Source: Magnaporthiopsis rhizophila
Taxonomy: Eukaryota > Ascomycota > Sordariomycetes > Magnaporthales > Magnaporthaceae
Assembly: GCA_003049465.1 (NCBI GenBank)
Contig: PYSS01000102.1
Coordinates: forward strand, 1-64,000
Reading direction: 5' to 3'
Length of the DNA: 64,000 bases
Below are positions 1 to 11,960 of the stretch, piece by piece. Under the pieces are notes generated by a model. The model had not been told where the DNA came from. It was given only the letters and a program-made list of their open reading frames with translations, and made no database searches. Position 1 is the first letter of the stretch, and the number at the start of each line of letters is the position of its first letter. Both the position numbers and the translations under genes were made by a program.

Positions 1-1217
1 GGGTGTTTCCGTGCAACGGTCTGTAATTTTCGCGACTTTCCAAGCGGCCGCGGCGACCTTTTGCACGCAATCCCACCCGGCGACCTTGATATTTCGAAAA
101 GGTGGCCGGTTAATGCTTCCGTATCCCGGTAATGGGAAAATGGAAGGTTTTAAGCCGCACTGCTTAATAAGCCTTCAGTAGTCCGGCAGTTCGCAAAAAC
201 GGGGGATCGGCTTACCGGGGGACTGTATAACCCCATGCTTCAGGATGCGGAAGCGGTTAAAATTCGTCGATGGTGCTGAAAAGAGCGGGGTTGTTGCGGA
301 AGCAAGGCCCACATTTCAAATATAAATGGGTACAGCCCCACCGTCGCAGCCAATCGTACCGTGTGACAAATGATTGGCTGTTGGTAATCATTTTTTTTCC
401 GTCGCGGAAAAATCGTGTGGTCCTTCAGGTGTATGAATGATATATATAATGCACAGTTCCGTTCGCTTCACAAAACGCAGATGATAAGGTTAAGGCGAGA
501 CAAGCGCAAACGGCGAATCCAACGGAAATTTTATTAACGGCCTCCTTTTGCCTTTCCGTTATATTTATGCGGTAGCTATAAACTGTTTCTAGCGTGTGCA
601 GTGCTAAGTATTACCATGCGGTCGCGTGGTCGAAGGCGCGACCCGGCTTCAACGGAGCCAGAGTAGCAGACGCGGTGCAAGCGGCTCGTGGTTGGGCCAA
701 TGAGAGCCGTCTTAGGTCCACGTTCAACCACACCGGCTGTGGTGCTCGATACCCTTGCGTACCGCGAGCTGTTGCTCGAAGGCACTCCCTGATTTCTTAA
801 GCTGGGACCCAAACAGCGGTTTCGCTCTGCCCACCGGGGCGCAGTTCCTTATGAGCAAGCACAGTATTACCGAGGTTTAATCACTCCAGTACGGCACGCC
901 TTTCGAATGCCATTGTAAGGTTAACGTCGCAAGTTGAAGAGCTGCGAAGAGAACAGCCAGAGTTCTGCGCTAGGCCCGTGAGGAACTCGCACCAGGACTC
1001 GTTGCCCACAGTCGCCCGTGGAGCCGTTGCATCAGCCCTAAAACCACATCGTCCGTGAACGCCGGAAGTACTCAGGCGGTCTAGTTCTATTAAAGGAACC
1101 CCTTTCGACCCCGTTCGTGCCTATCGTGATGCCGTTGCAAAAAGTAATTCTTCCAAAAAGTACAAATTAACAGGCTATCATACAATCCTAATATCCAAAC
1201 GAAGCCGATCTTTAAAC
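1..1217. other. Non-coding flank downstream of the broken DUF7924 gene
   Basis: This stretch has near-normal base composition (less AT-rich than the transposons that follow). It lies just beyond the stop codon of the minus-strand DUF7924 pseudogene. Two overlapping short frames of 68-78 codons exist around 576-812, but neither resembles a family I know and neither has a convincing start context. About 50 bases near 339-390 weakly resemble bases near 29,538-29,590. I see no RNA gene or element ends. Confidence 0.5.
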
Positions 1218-1403
1218 TTAGCCTTTCCTCCTTTTTGTTACCCTTGGCACTGAGGTGTTTGGAGTCAGCCTTTGCCGCTTAGCGCTGCTCGACTGCGCAT
1301 TCCGTTCGACGGGCTTTGAAACGGAGCCAGCATTTAACTGCATCAAGGACCCTAACCCCTGGGAAAGCCCTGGTGCCTTAAAAAGCGGCGGAATATTAAA
1401 GTT
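1218..1403 (-). pseudogene. DUF7924-type gene, C-terminal fragment
   Basis: Read on the minus strand, this piece continues the open frame that ends at 6,732. It encodes about 62 residues, including SQGLGSLMQ and a basic TKRRKG tail, then a TAA stop at 1,218-1,220. A Ser/Thr-rich, basic C-terminus is what I recall for the DUF7924 family, a lineage-specific, often multicopy fungal protein of unknown function. The copia element at 1,404 separates it from the middle fragment. The flanking pentamers (aagtt at 1,399-1,403 and aagtc at 6,732-6,736) are the duplicated target, and removing one copy joins the frame without a shift. The sequence itself is little mutated. Confidence 0.75.
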
Positions 1404-1544
1404 TGATGGAGGTGCGCGACGACTGGCACCCAAAGTGATTGGTATCTATTATGCTACTTTACTTAATCGCAGGCCAGGACCGGTGCGAGGCCTAAAGCTA
1501 TAAAACACTAATTGCCACCCACGTAACTCCAGGCTATTTTAACA
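1404..1544 (-). repeat. copia-1 3' LTR
   Basis: A 141-bp direct repeat of 6,590-6,731. On the minus strand it starts TGTTAAAATAGCC and ends CCATCA. A run of C at 1,545-1,550 (G-run on the minus strand) directly before it is the polypurine tract, which fixes this copy as the 3' LTR. Confidence 0.9.
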
Positions 1545-4500
1545 CCCCCCTATAAGCCATACAACAGCCCTAAAAGTATCACAAGCCCGTAATTATATAA
1601 TAACCATCCAAATCCGTAATATTTCCTGTAAGCCGTTTATTACGGCATTTGCTGCATTTCCAGCTGGATAACAAACTTTGCCTATCCTTCCGCCGTTAGG
1701 CTTTTTGTAAAATTGTCCGCCTTTATATTGGCCGTACTAACAAATTTAAAAATAAAAAGTTAATATTTTATAATATCGATTATTTATTTGTAACAAAAGT
1801 TAATTATGCGGGTGCGGGCTAATTTTAATAGGTTTAATACTATTGCCTGGGTATTAGCGCTATTTATATATACCACAAATATTTTTTATTAAAGGTATCC
1901 AGTTTTTTTCAAAATGCCCTCGATCCAAAACAAAGCCCGGCTTATTAGTAAAAGGTTAACAAATTTTGCCTCCGTTATTAATATTATCACAAAAATCTGC
2001 TTTTTTAATTACCAGTAAATAAAACCATCCGCCAGCATAACGATTATATTGCCTATAAATACCCTTGTACAAAAGCAATTGGCAAACGAGGCATTTTTAT
2101 AAACTTTTAAACCTATTATTTTAGCACTATAAATAAAACTGTTATAAATAAATACAAATTTTTTAATACTAATAATATAATGCTAAAAATATTTCAGCAG
2201 TGCCAAATATTTATTACTGGGATTAGCATTAATTTTTTGCAACTTTTTCACGGTATACATAATATTAAAGCAAATAATACTAATTAGGTAACCAATATTT
2301 ATTATTTTCGATTAATAGCACAAAACTTTTTTATATAAAAAAGGGTCCCAAATGATCGATATTACAAATCCAAAAGGCTAAGGCATTTTCACTGCTTTTA
2401 GGTCCTTCTGTCCGTATTTGGTAATAATTTTATTAATATAATTGCATTAATAAAAGTTTATAATCCTTTACTGGTAATTTTTTACAACCTGTATACCAAA
2501 AAACATTTTTGTATCACCCAAAACAATTATCTCGAATCGGCTACCCATTTCGGTAATAATAATTTTAATTTTCGTAACTATATAGGCAATAATCTGAAAA
2601 TCGTTTATATAAAATAATAATATAACGCCCGTTTTTTTTGCAATAAAAGCAAACATTTTGGTAAATCAGCCTAAAATTAAATATTTTAAACTCCAGAATA
2701 ATCGTTTAATACCATTATAAAAGTAATTTGCAAAAACCGTAAAATATTTTTTTCAAACGGCAATAATAACTTTTTTGCCCAACCGGAATATCTTAAAATT
2801 GCTATATATATATTATAACGTTATTAAATATAATAATACCAAAATAAACAGTTATAAAATCGAACTGGCGGTATTTAAAATTATTAATAATTATAAGCGC
2901 AAAAAATACCTTTATAAATATTATATAAATAATTGCTGCATATATTACAGTTTTATTTTTATCCAAAATATTATTATAATTGCCGCAAATAACCTAACGC
3001 ATTTTAATTTTTTTTAAAAATACCGTTAAGCGTTAGCTTAGGCATATATACCCATTTACCCGGTAATATTTTAATATCCGAAAATAATTTTTCCACCATT
3101 TATATACCTTTTTCGAGCAGCATATTAATTATTTTATATTGCCGGTTTATAATATTACTTATATTCAGCTTTATACTTTATTATATCGTAATAATAAGCT
3201 AAAATATACAATATTTCCGGCACCATAATAATACCGAAAAGCACAAAATCGGGAATTTCGGGATCGCTAATTTTTTGGGGCAAAACAATATTATTAACCG
3301 GGTATATAATATTAACAAATGCAAAACCCGTTTTTCGGGCAATTTTTTTGGCAGCCTTAATATTTATATCAAAATTATAAAAATTTTTATCATTTCCGGT
3401 CCTTTCAGAATTATCCGGATCCTTTTCCGCCACCTTTTTAATATTTTTAGGCTCAAAACGAGCCGTTATAAATACTTTCACGGGCTTCCTTTTTTTGCAA
3501 ATTTTTAGTATTAAAACACTTTTATAATGCTTAGGGCCTGTTAAACGCTTTTTTAATTACCGATCACTCGGCAAGGGCGGCGGCCACTTCCTGCAGGTCC
3601 TTTTTTTGGGCATTACGGGCACCATAACCTTTTTATTACCGTACTTGGAAATTTCCTCAGGTATTAATATGCCCGGGCCGGCAAGCTTTTTGGGTTTTGC
3701 AACAGTAGGCTTTTTATCCTCCGCTTCGGTTTCCCCGGTCTTTTTCGCAAATAATAAATTATTATTGCCTCCAAAACTGGTAATATCGCCAGTTGCTCCA
3801 GTATTATTATTATTATTATTATTAAAATTAGCAGTTAGGCCAATATTATAAACCCAAATGCTTATTATAAAATAAAGATTGTTAATAACAGTTTTATTAA
3901 CCTTATTAATAATAATCGCTTTTTTAACAAAATTATAGGATAATTTTCGGTATTTATTAATACTTTTATTAATTTGTGCATTATAATAACGGAAAATTTT
4001 ATTAATACTGTTTAGCTTTACCAGTAAAATTTTGTTATAAAGGCTTTCCCAACCCATAAACCGGCCCTTTGTTACCCTGGGGGCCATTTTATTAATTTTG
4101 GCCTATTTGCCGTTTTTGATCAGCATTTAAACAATTGCGCCCCAAATGCGAAAAATACGGATTAATAATTAATAATATTTTTCGTTAAGGCCGATTATTT
4201 TTGCTTATGCCTTATACGGGCTTTTTTTGCCGCTAAGCATTATATTTGAAATATAATTTAGTATTTTTTTTGTTATTTGCAAAGCATATACCTAATACTT
4301 TTTATACAAACTATTAGTATTAATCCCGGTGCAAATTGTATTAAATATGGTGCGATTAGCATATTTAATAATACCATTTATTTCCGGGCATTGCACCGGG
4401 CTAATTTTGCAAATTTTGCTTCGAATAATATAATAAACTTTCAGTTTTTTTAAATTAAATTTCGTATTATTATTTGTATAAATTATTTATATTTTAATAT

Positions 4501-6589
4501 TTAACTGAAGCTTAATATAATCAATTTAATTGCAGATTTTTATAAAAATTTCCGTACTAGTTTTATTAATTATAAAAATTACCCAACCAAAAATAATTGC
4601 CTTATTAATAATATAAATGACATAATTATATCCGCCGTACAAAATAAGCGAAATAATTAGTATATTTATATAAATACGGCCTAAAAAGCAGGTAATACAG
4701 CAAAAATAATAATTATTAATAATTTGGATTATTTTATTTTCCAAATAACCGTTACAGGTATATTTTAATATTTTAAAATAACTAATTTTAATATCCGCAG
4801 CGCAACAGGCCGTTATTACCGCTTTTTTATTAACATATATCAAATACCAATGCATTATTATATAAAGCACCGGGCATTTTGTTATAACCGGTACATTAGC
4901 TTTTATTGGTCGGTTTTTTTCGTTAGGTGCATTATTTAGGGCCATAAAGCCCGGAGGCGCGCTTATAAGTATATTAATATTAATAATTAATATATTATTA
5001 TTAATTTGGTAACTATTTAACCATTTATTATTAAATATTACAAAATAATCGATTTAATTATTTTTTAAACCTGCCTTACGTATCCTGCTAAGGTTAAAAA
5101 AATAAAGGAAAATTTAAGCGTAAAAATTGCTTATAGGGTAATTATAATAATGCTTGCTTTATTGCGCCAATATATTTTAACAGTGCCCTTTTTAGCGGAA
5201 ATTTGGGTATTATTATTAACCGTGGTAATATTATAAAAAAACTTGCGCTTTTTTAACAAAATAAATTATTTGCAATTATTAAAATAATATTTAAACAAGC
5301 CAAAATTGATTATTATAATATTACGGGTATTATTAATATTACCCAAAGCAATATTAGTTATAATATATTAGCTAGCACTGTTTTAATTAATTAGTATACC
5401 ACTAATATAATCGGTAATTTTTGGGTTAATTATAACCTTATTAACTGTTTTATTATTTTGTTAAAAATACCGCTCCGAATATTTAGCTTTCCAGATTTTC
5501 TTAAATTTAAGGTGCAAAAACCAGCAATTATTATTGCTATCTTTATAATACTTATCATACTTATTATAATAAGGGGCACGCAAAATAATAATATAACCCT
5601 TTTTATTATAAAACTTCGGTTTTTTCCTTATTTTTTAAAAATTTTTCGATTTTTTATTAGTATTAATTATAATTTTTAATTCCGAAACCTTTATAATTGC
5701 CGTATTTTTGAGCATTTTTAAAATAAAATTAGCAAAAATATAATGCTTACCTTTATAATTTCCCAAAATTATAGCTATTATAAAAAAATAAATAATACTA
5801 AGCCTATTAATAAGGCTTTTTATAAACATTCGATCCAAAATATTAATATTAGCCTAATTTAAGGCTTATTTTATTTATAACCAATGATTTGTATATTTTT
5901 TAATATTATTATTAAATTTTTTTATCAAAATTATATAATATTTATTAATTAAAATATCGAAACAGCCGTTAATAATAATTCTAATAATATTAATTATTTT
6001 GTTCCAAAAAGCCTTTGGGTTCTAATCCTTGTTATTTTTGGAGCAGTTCCAGCCGGCTTTTTTCAGATTCATGGTTATTTTTTCGATATTATTACAGATA
6101 TAATACTATATTAATATTCTTTTAAAAGCTTATAACTGTACAGTTTTATTATTTTTTGCTCCAACCGGTTTGGCCGAAAAATTAGCAAATATAAAAAAAT
6201 ATTACAGGAAACGGTTAAATGCACCTGAATGGTGCATTTTTTTATTTCCAAATTAAAAAGCCCCAGCAGGTCCGGAACCTTTATTATAATTTTATAATAT
6301 TCCGCTATTTCGGCAGTTTTGTTAGCCTTTTTAATATATACAAAAGTGCTAAATTGCAAAAAAAACAGTGCTTTTAGGCGCTAAAAGGGTTATTATTATT
6401 ATTTTATTATGGTTATTGATCAGCACCGAACATAACCTTATTAATTATCGTTTTAATAATTTTTTAATTACTGCGCCTCGCCTGTAATTTACGGTAAAAA
6501 AATACAAATAATAATAAACAATTCGTGCACCGTTAATTTTTCCAAATTAGGCAAAAATATCGTTAGCAGTGGCGCAAGGGCTTATAACC

Positions 6590-6731
6590 TGATAAAGGTG
6601 CGCAACGATTGGTACCCAAAATGATTGGTATTTATTGTGCTACTTTATTTGATTGCAGGCCAGGACCGGTGCAAGGCTTAAAGTTATAGGGCACTAATTG
6701 CCACCCACGTAACTCCAGGCCACCTTTGACA
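6590..6731 (-). repeat. copia-1 5' LTR
   Basis: A 142-bp LTR which on the minus strand starts TGTCAAAGGTGG and ends TTTATCA. It is followed at once by GGTTATAAGCCCTTGCGCC, the likely primer-binding region, which copia-2 shares after its own 5' LTR. Confidence 0.9.
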
Positions 6732-6832
6732 AAGTCCACCTCCGACGGTAATTGATCAATGGCGGAGCAAATGTTTTTGAAATAAGCGGGCATCCATGTG
6801 TTATGAACGTTTTTGGTGAATCGATACGCTAT
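6732..6832 (-). pseudogene. DUF7924-type gene, middle fragment
   Basis: Only about 100 bp remain here, encoding AYRFTKNVHNTWM and, further on, ICSAIDQLPSEVDF. These match the family segment I recall after its conserved K-W motif. Both ends are transposon junctions: the gypsy element at 6,833 (duplication gctat/gttat) and copia-1 at 6,731 (aagtc/aagtt). After one copy of each duplication is removed, the piece joins in frame to both neighbouring gene fragments. This shows that the two insertions hit one gene. Confidence 0.8.
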
Positions 6833-6956
6833 TATCACGGTTAAAATCTTTACAGCTTAAAGGCTCGAGGAAAATCGTCAATTTAGCTAAAAAAATAAAG
6901 TGGTAAAAAAGTTAACAAGTGGTGCGGAGCACCCAGGTGCGCGCGATGGTACCGTG
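6833..6956 (-). repeat. gypsy-1 left LTR (short form)
   Basis: This 124-bp repeat reads TGTCACGGTACCAT at its minus-strand start and CCGTGATA at its end, so the termini are an 8-bp inverted repeat. About 100 bp match 26,602-26,710. The right copy carries a different 95-bp block at its outer end. Confidence 0.75.
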
Positions 6957-6999
6957 ACAAAAATATTCCATACCAAATATCCGGATATATTAGGATTAT

Positions 7000-7141
7000 T
7001 ATCAAAGGTGGCCTGGAGTTACGTGGGTGGCAATTAGTGCCTTATAGCTTTAAGCTTTGTACCGGCCCTGGCCTGCAATCAAATAAAATAGCACAACAAA
7101 TACCAATCATTTTGGATACTAATCGTTGTGCATCTCCATCA
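7000..7141 (+). repeat. copia-2 5' LTR
   Basis: A 142-bp direct repeat of 19,688-19,829, starting TATCAAAGGTGG (TG mutated to TA) and ending CTCCATCA. The likely primer-binding region follows at 7,142. Confidence 0.9.
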
Positions 7142-10100
7142 GATTATAAGCCCTCGCGCCGCTGCTAATAATATTTTTGCCTAATTTGGAAAGATTAACG
7201 GTATATAAATTGTTTACTGTTATTTGCATTTTTCTGCCATAAATTACGGGCGAGGCGCAGCAATTAGAAAACCGTTAAAATAATAATTAATAAAACCGTA
7301 TTTGGCGCTAATCAGTATTTATAATAAAATAATAATAATAACCCTTTTAGCGTTTAAAAGCATTATTTTTTTTGCAATTTAACGCTTTTGTACGCATTAA
7401 AAAAGTTAACAAAGCTACCGAAATGGCGGAATACTGCAAAATTGCAATTAAAGTTCCGAACCTGCTGGGGTTTTTTAATCTGGAAATATAAAAGCGTACC
7501 ATCCGGGTGCATTTAACCGTTTCCTGTAATATTTTTTTTATATTTGCTAATTTTTCGGCCAAGCTGGCTGGAGCGGAAAATAATAAAGCCGTATAGTTAT
7601 AAGCTTTTAGGAGGATGTTAATATGGTATTATATCCGTAATAATATCGAAAAAATAATTACGGACCTAAAAAAAGCCGGCTAGAATTGCCCCAAAAATAA
7701 TAAGGATCAGGATCCAAAAGCTTTTTGGGATAAAATAATTAGTATTATCAAAATTATTGCTAACGGCCGTTTTGATGCCCTAATTAATAAATATTATATA
7801 ATTTCGGTGGAAAAGTTTAACGGTAATATTAAAAAATATACGGACCGCTGGTTATAAGTAAAACAGGCCCTAAATTAGGCCAATATTAATATTCCGGATC
7901 AAATATTTATAAAAAACCTTATTAACGGGCTTAGTGCTATTTATTTTTTTGCGGTGGCTATAATTTTGGGGAATTATAAAAGCGAGCGCCGCATTTCCGT
8001 TAATTTTATTTCGAAAATATTTAAAAATATAGCGGTTATAAAAGCCTTAAAATTAAGGGTTATGGTTAATATTAATAAAAAACCGGAGAAATTTTAAAAA
8101 ACAAGGGAAAAGCCGAAGCCTTATAATAAAAAAGGTTATATTATTATTTTGTGTGCCCCTTACCACGATAAGTGTGGTAAATATTATAAGGGCGGCAATA
8201 ATAATTGCTGGCTTTTGCACCCTAAATTTAAAAAAGCCTGAAAAGCCAAATATTCGGAGCAGCGCTTTTAACAAAATAATAAAACAGCTAATAAGGCTAT
8301 AACCAACCCAAAAATTACCGATTATACTGGTAATATACCAATTAATCAGGATAATATTAACTAGTATATTATGGCTAATACCGCTTTGGGTAATATTAAT
8401 AATGCTTATAATATTATAATAATCGATTTCGGCTTGTTTAAGCATTATTTTAACAATTATAAATGGTTTATTTTGCTGAAAAAATACAAATTCCTTTATA
8501 ATGCTACCACGGTTAATAATAGCGCCCAAATTTCCGTTAAAAAGGGCACCGTCGAAATGCATTAGCACAATAAGGCGGGCATTATTATAATTATCCTATA
8601 AGCAATTTTTACACCTAAATTTTTCTTTAACCTTTTTAATTTCGGCAAAATACGCAAAACAGGTTTAAAAAATAATCAAATCGATTATTTTGTAATGCCT
8701 AACGGTAAATGGTTGGGCAATTATCAGATTAACGATAATATATTAATTGCTAACGTTAATATACCTGCAAATATGCCCCCAGGCTTTATAATTTTGGGCA
8801 ATGCATTTAACGAAAAAAATTAACCGATAAAAGCTAATATACCGGCCATAACAAAATGCCCGGTACTTTATATAATAATATATCGGTGCCTGATATATAT
8901 TAATAAAAAGGCGGTAATAATAGCCTGCTGCGCTGCAAATATTAAAATCAGTTATTTTAAAGCATCGAAGTATATCTGTAACGGTTGTTTAAAAAATAAA
9001 ATAACCCAAATTATCGGCAATTGTTATTTTTGCTGCATTACCTGCCTTTTGGGCCGTATTTATATAAATATACTAATTATTTTGCTTATTTTGTACGGTG
9101 GATATAATTATACCGTTCATATTATTAATAAGGCAATTATTTTTGGTTGGGTAATTTTTGCAATTAGCAAAACCAGCACGGAAATTTTTACAAAAATTTA
9201 CAATTGGATTAATTATATTAAGCTTTAATCGGGTATTAAAATATAAATAATCCGTATAAATAATAGCACGGAATTTAATTCAAAAAAGCTAAAGGTTTAT
9301 TGCATTGTTCGAGGTAAGGTTTGCAAAATTAGCCCGGCGCAATGCCCGGAAATAAATGGTATTATTAAGCATACTAACCGCACCATATTTAATACGGTTT
9401 ACACCAGGATTAATACTAACGGTTTGTATAAAAAATATTGGGTATATGCCTTGCAAACAGCAAAAAAAATACTGAATTATATTTCGAATATAGCGTTTGG
9501 CAGCAAAAAAAACCCGCATAAGGCATAAGCAAAAGCAATTAGCCTTAATAAAAAATATTACCAATTATTAATCCGTACTTTTCGTACCTGGGGCACAATT
9601 ATTTGGGTGCTGATTAAAAATGGCAAACAGGCCAAAATTAACAAAATGGCCCCCAAAATAATAAAAGGCCGGTTTATGGGCTGGGAAAACTTTTATAACA
9701 AAATTTTACTGGTAAAGCCGGATAGTACTGATAAGGTTTTTTGTTATTATAATGCACAAATTGATAAAGGTGCCGATAAATGCCGGAAATTGCCCTATAA
9801 TTTTGTTAAAAAGGCGATTATTATTAATAAAATTAATAAAACTATTATCGAAAACCTTTATTTTATAATAAATATTTGGGTTTATAATACTGGCCCAACT
9901 GCTAATTTTAACAATAATAATAATAATAATACTAGGGTAACTAATAATACTGCCGGTTTTGAAGGCAATAATAATTTATTGCTTACGGAAAAAACCGGGA
10001 AGACCGAAGCGGAGGATAAAAAATTTGCCGCTGCAAAACCCGAAAAGCCCGCCGGCCCGGGCATATTAATATCCGAGAAAATTTCCAAGCACGGTAATAA

Positions 10101-10899
10101 GAGGGTTACGGTACCCATAATACCCAAAAAAAAACCTGCAGAAAGCGGCCGCTGCTTTTGCTAAATGACCGGCAATTAAAGGAGCGCTTAACAGGCCCTA
10201 AACATTATAAGGGTTTTTTAATACCAAAAATTTGCAAAAAAAAAAACCCGTAAAAATATTTATAACGGTTCGTTTTAAGCCCAAAAATATTAAAAAGGTG
10301 GCGGAAAAGGATCCGGATAACCCTAAAAGGGCCGGAAACGATAAAAATTTTTATAACCTTAATATAAATATTAAAGTTACCGAAAAAATTGCCCGAAAAA
10401 CGGGCTTTACATTTGTTAATATTATATACCCGGATAACAATATTGTTTTGTTTCAAAAAACTAGCGATCCCGAAATCCCTGATTTTGCATTTTTTAATAT
10501 TATTATAGTACCGGGAATACCGTATATTCCAGCCTATTATTATAATACGGTAAAACACAAGGCCGAATATAAATAATATTATAAACCGGTAATGCAAAAA
10601 TAAATTAATACGCTGTTTGAAAAGGGTATATGGATGGTGGAAAAATTGCTTTCAGGTGCTAAAATATTACCGGGCAAATGGGTATATATGCCTAAACTGA
10701 TGCCTGATAATACTTTTAAAAAAATCAAAATGCGCTGGGTTATTTGCAATAATTATAACGATATTCCGGGCAAGGATAAGGCTATAATATACGCAGCAAT
10801 TGCCCATATAACATTTATAAGGGTATTTTTTGCATTTGTGGCTATTAATCATTTTAAATGCTGCTAATTTAATTTTGTGGCCGTTTATTTTGGTATTAT
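7142..10899 (+). pseudogene. copia-2 gag and 5' part of pol, degraded
   Basis: The plus strand preserves recognisable copia blocks between stops. These are a Gag tail and zinc knuckle near 8,170-8,215, a PNGKWL stretch near 8,700, integrase with its PEINGIIKHTNRTIF segment near 9,330-9,390, the integrase-RT linker, and the first part of reverse transcriptase up to 10,899, where gypsy-2 interrupts it. Longest open stretches are 9,607-10,164 and 10,232-10,576. The same blocks occur on the minus strand of copia-1 at 2,760-5,800. No function is possible. Confidence 0.85.
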
Positions 10900-10904
10900 C
10901 GTAC

Positions 10905-11413
10905 TGTTACGACCACAGCTGGCAGGGGGCGGAAGGGCTGGGGCTAAACCCCCAGCGGGACGCCTTTACCCCGCAGTCATGCAAGCCATAGGCCGAATAA
11001 CTAAGGCCAGGAGGAAATCACGTGACTAGGCATTTACCTAAGCACGGGTAACATGATTAATATATTTGCTATGTAACATAACAAATATAACACGGTAATA
11101 TGTTCGCTATACAATATAACAAATATAGCACAATAATATGTTCGTTATACGATATAGCAAATATAGCACGGATATGGTAAGGGAAATTACGGGTATATAA
11201 GGGAGGATTTTTACTGTGCTAGGTAATTTTTAATTAAGGCCTCGGCATTAGTTAACCTAAATTAGCTCCAAAATAATCCTTTGGGCAAGCAAAATACAAA
11301 CAATTATTTTACCAGACCCCCAAATCACGTGCAAGGTAACCTTGCACCCCAATACTGCTCAACACTGCCCCTAAATGCCCTACCCTAGGAGCAAAAGGCC
11401 TATAATAATAACA
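10905..11413 (+). repeat. gypsy-2 5' LTR
   Basis: A 509-bp LTR with ends TGTTAC and TAACA. It contains about three tandem 37-bp units (roughly 11,060-11,170) built around tatgttcgttatac/atatagcac motifs, then a TATA-like tatataagggagg near 11,195. The tandem units may be the element's upstream promoter repeats. Confidence 0.93.
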
Positions 11414-11639
11414 TTTTAACTGATTTTATTTAGCACTTACCGGAGGTACAAGTAGTAAGTAATTATATTAATTGCAGCTAAAAATATCGAAACTGTTACT
11501 ATTAACAGCAAAAATTATAATAATTTTGCCACTATTTTGAAAATCTTTATTAAAAAGTTCGAGAAATTTAAAAAATAGTTTAAAATTATTTCGATTTATA
11601 AGTTTCCCACCCCAAACAAATATAACAGAAAGGAAGGCA

Positions 11640-11960
11640 AATTTAAAATTTTTTTTATAAAATGCAAAAATTATTTTAAATTTTACCAGGATAGTTTCCA
11701 GAACGATTACCAGAAAATGGCCTATACCGCTATTTGTTTTAATAGCAAAATTAAAGACTGGTTCGAATCTGTATAGGCCGATTACCTTAAAAAAAACGAT
11801 AAATTAAGCGAATTTATTAAGCTAGTATTTGCAAATTTCGATAAGTTTGGCAAAAAAATTGCCAAAATATTTGGGCAGATGAACGAAAAAAAAATGGCCG
11901 AAAAAAAGTTATTTTAATTATGCCAAAAAGGACCAGCATCCATTTATGCTGCCAAATTTC
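11640..11960 (+). pseudogene. gypsy-2 Gag remnant
   Basis: Translation gives the Gag core of fungal gypsy elements: MAYTAICFNSKIKDWFE, a stop, then ADYLKKNDKL and later SIYAAKFQ. The spacing of these motifs (transposition-coat domain with the W-F pair) matches the retrotransposon Gag family. Internal stops and A-rich codons show it is dead. Confidence 0.75.

Larger units (their letters stand above)
1404..6731 (-). mobile_element. Ty1/copia LTR retrotransposon, RIP-degraded (copia-1)
   Basis: The element is 5.3 kb, bounded by direct LTRs (1,404-1,544 and 6,590-6,731) and a 5-bp target duplication aagtt/aagtc that differs by one C-to-T change. Reading the minus strand, order and homology match copia Gag-Pol. 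The reverse transcriptase core with FYINDFQI (the family's YVDD changed to YIND) lies near 2,468-2,656. The integrase-RT linker, with RFMGWESLYNKI, lies near 3,557-4,087. Integrase and Gag remnants extend to about 6,359. Stops occur in all frames and AT content is very high, as in RIP. It is about 5.3 kb like copia-2, with matching LTRs, so the two are copies of one family facing head to head. It is not functional. Confidence 0.92.

Noticed and set aside
576..1140. Possible rDNA or gene fragment because of GC-normal sequence
   Set aside because: I could align it with neither rRNA nor any protein family from memory; left as non-coding flank.
11060..11170. CRISPR-like spaced repeats
   Set aside because: The units are tandem parts of a retrotransposon LTR in a eukaryote, without unique spacers.
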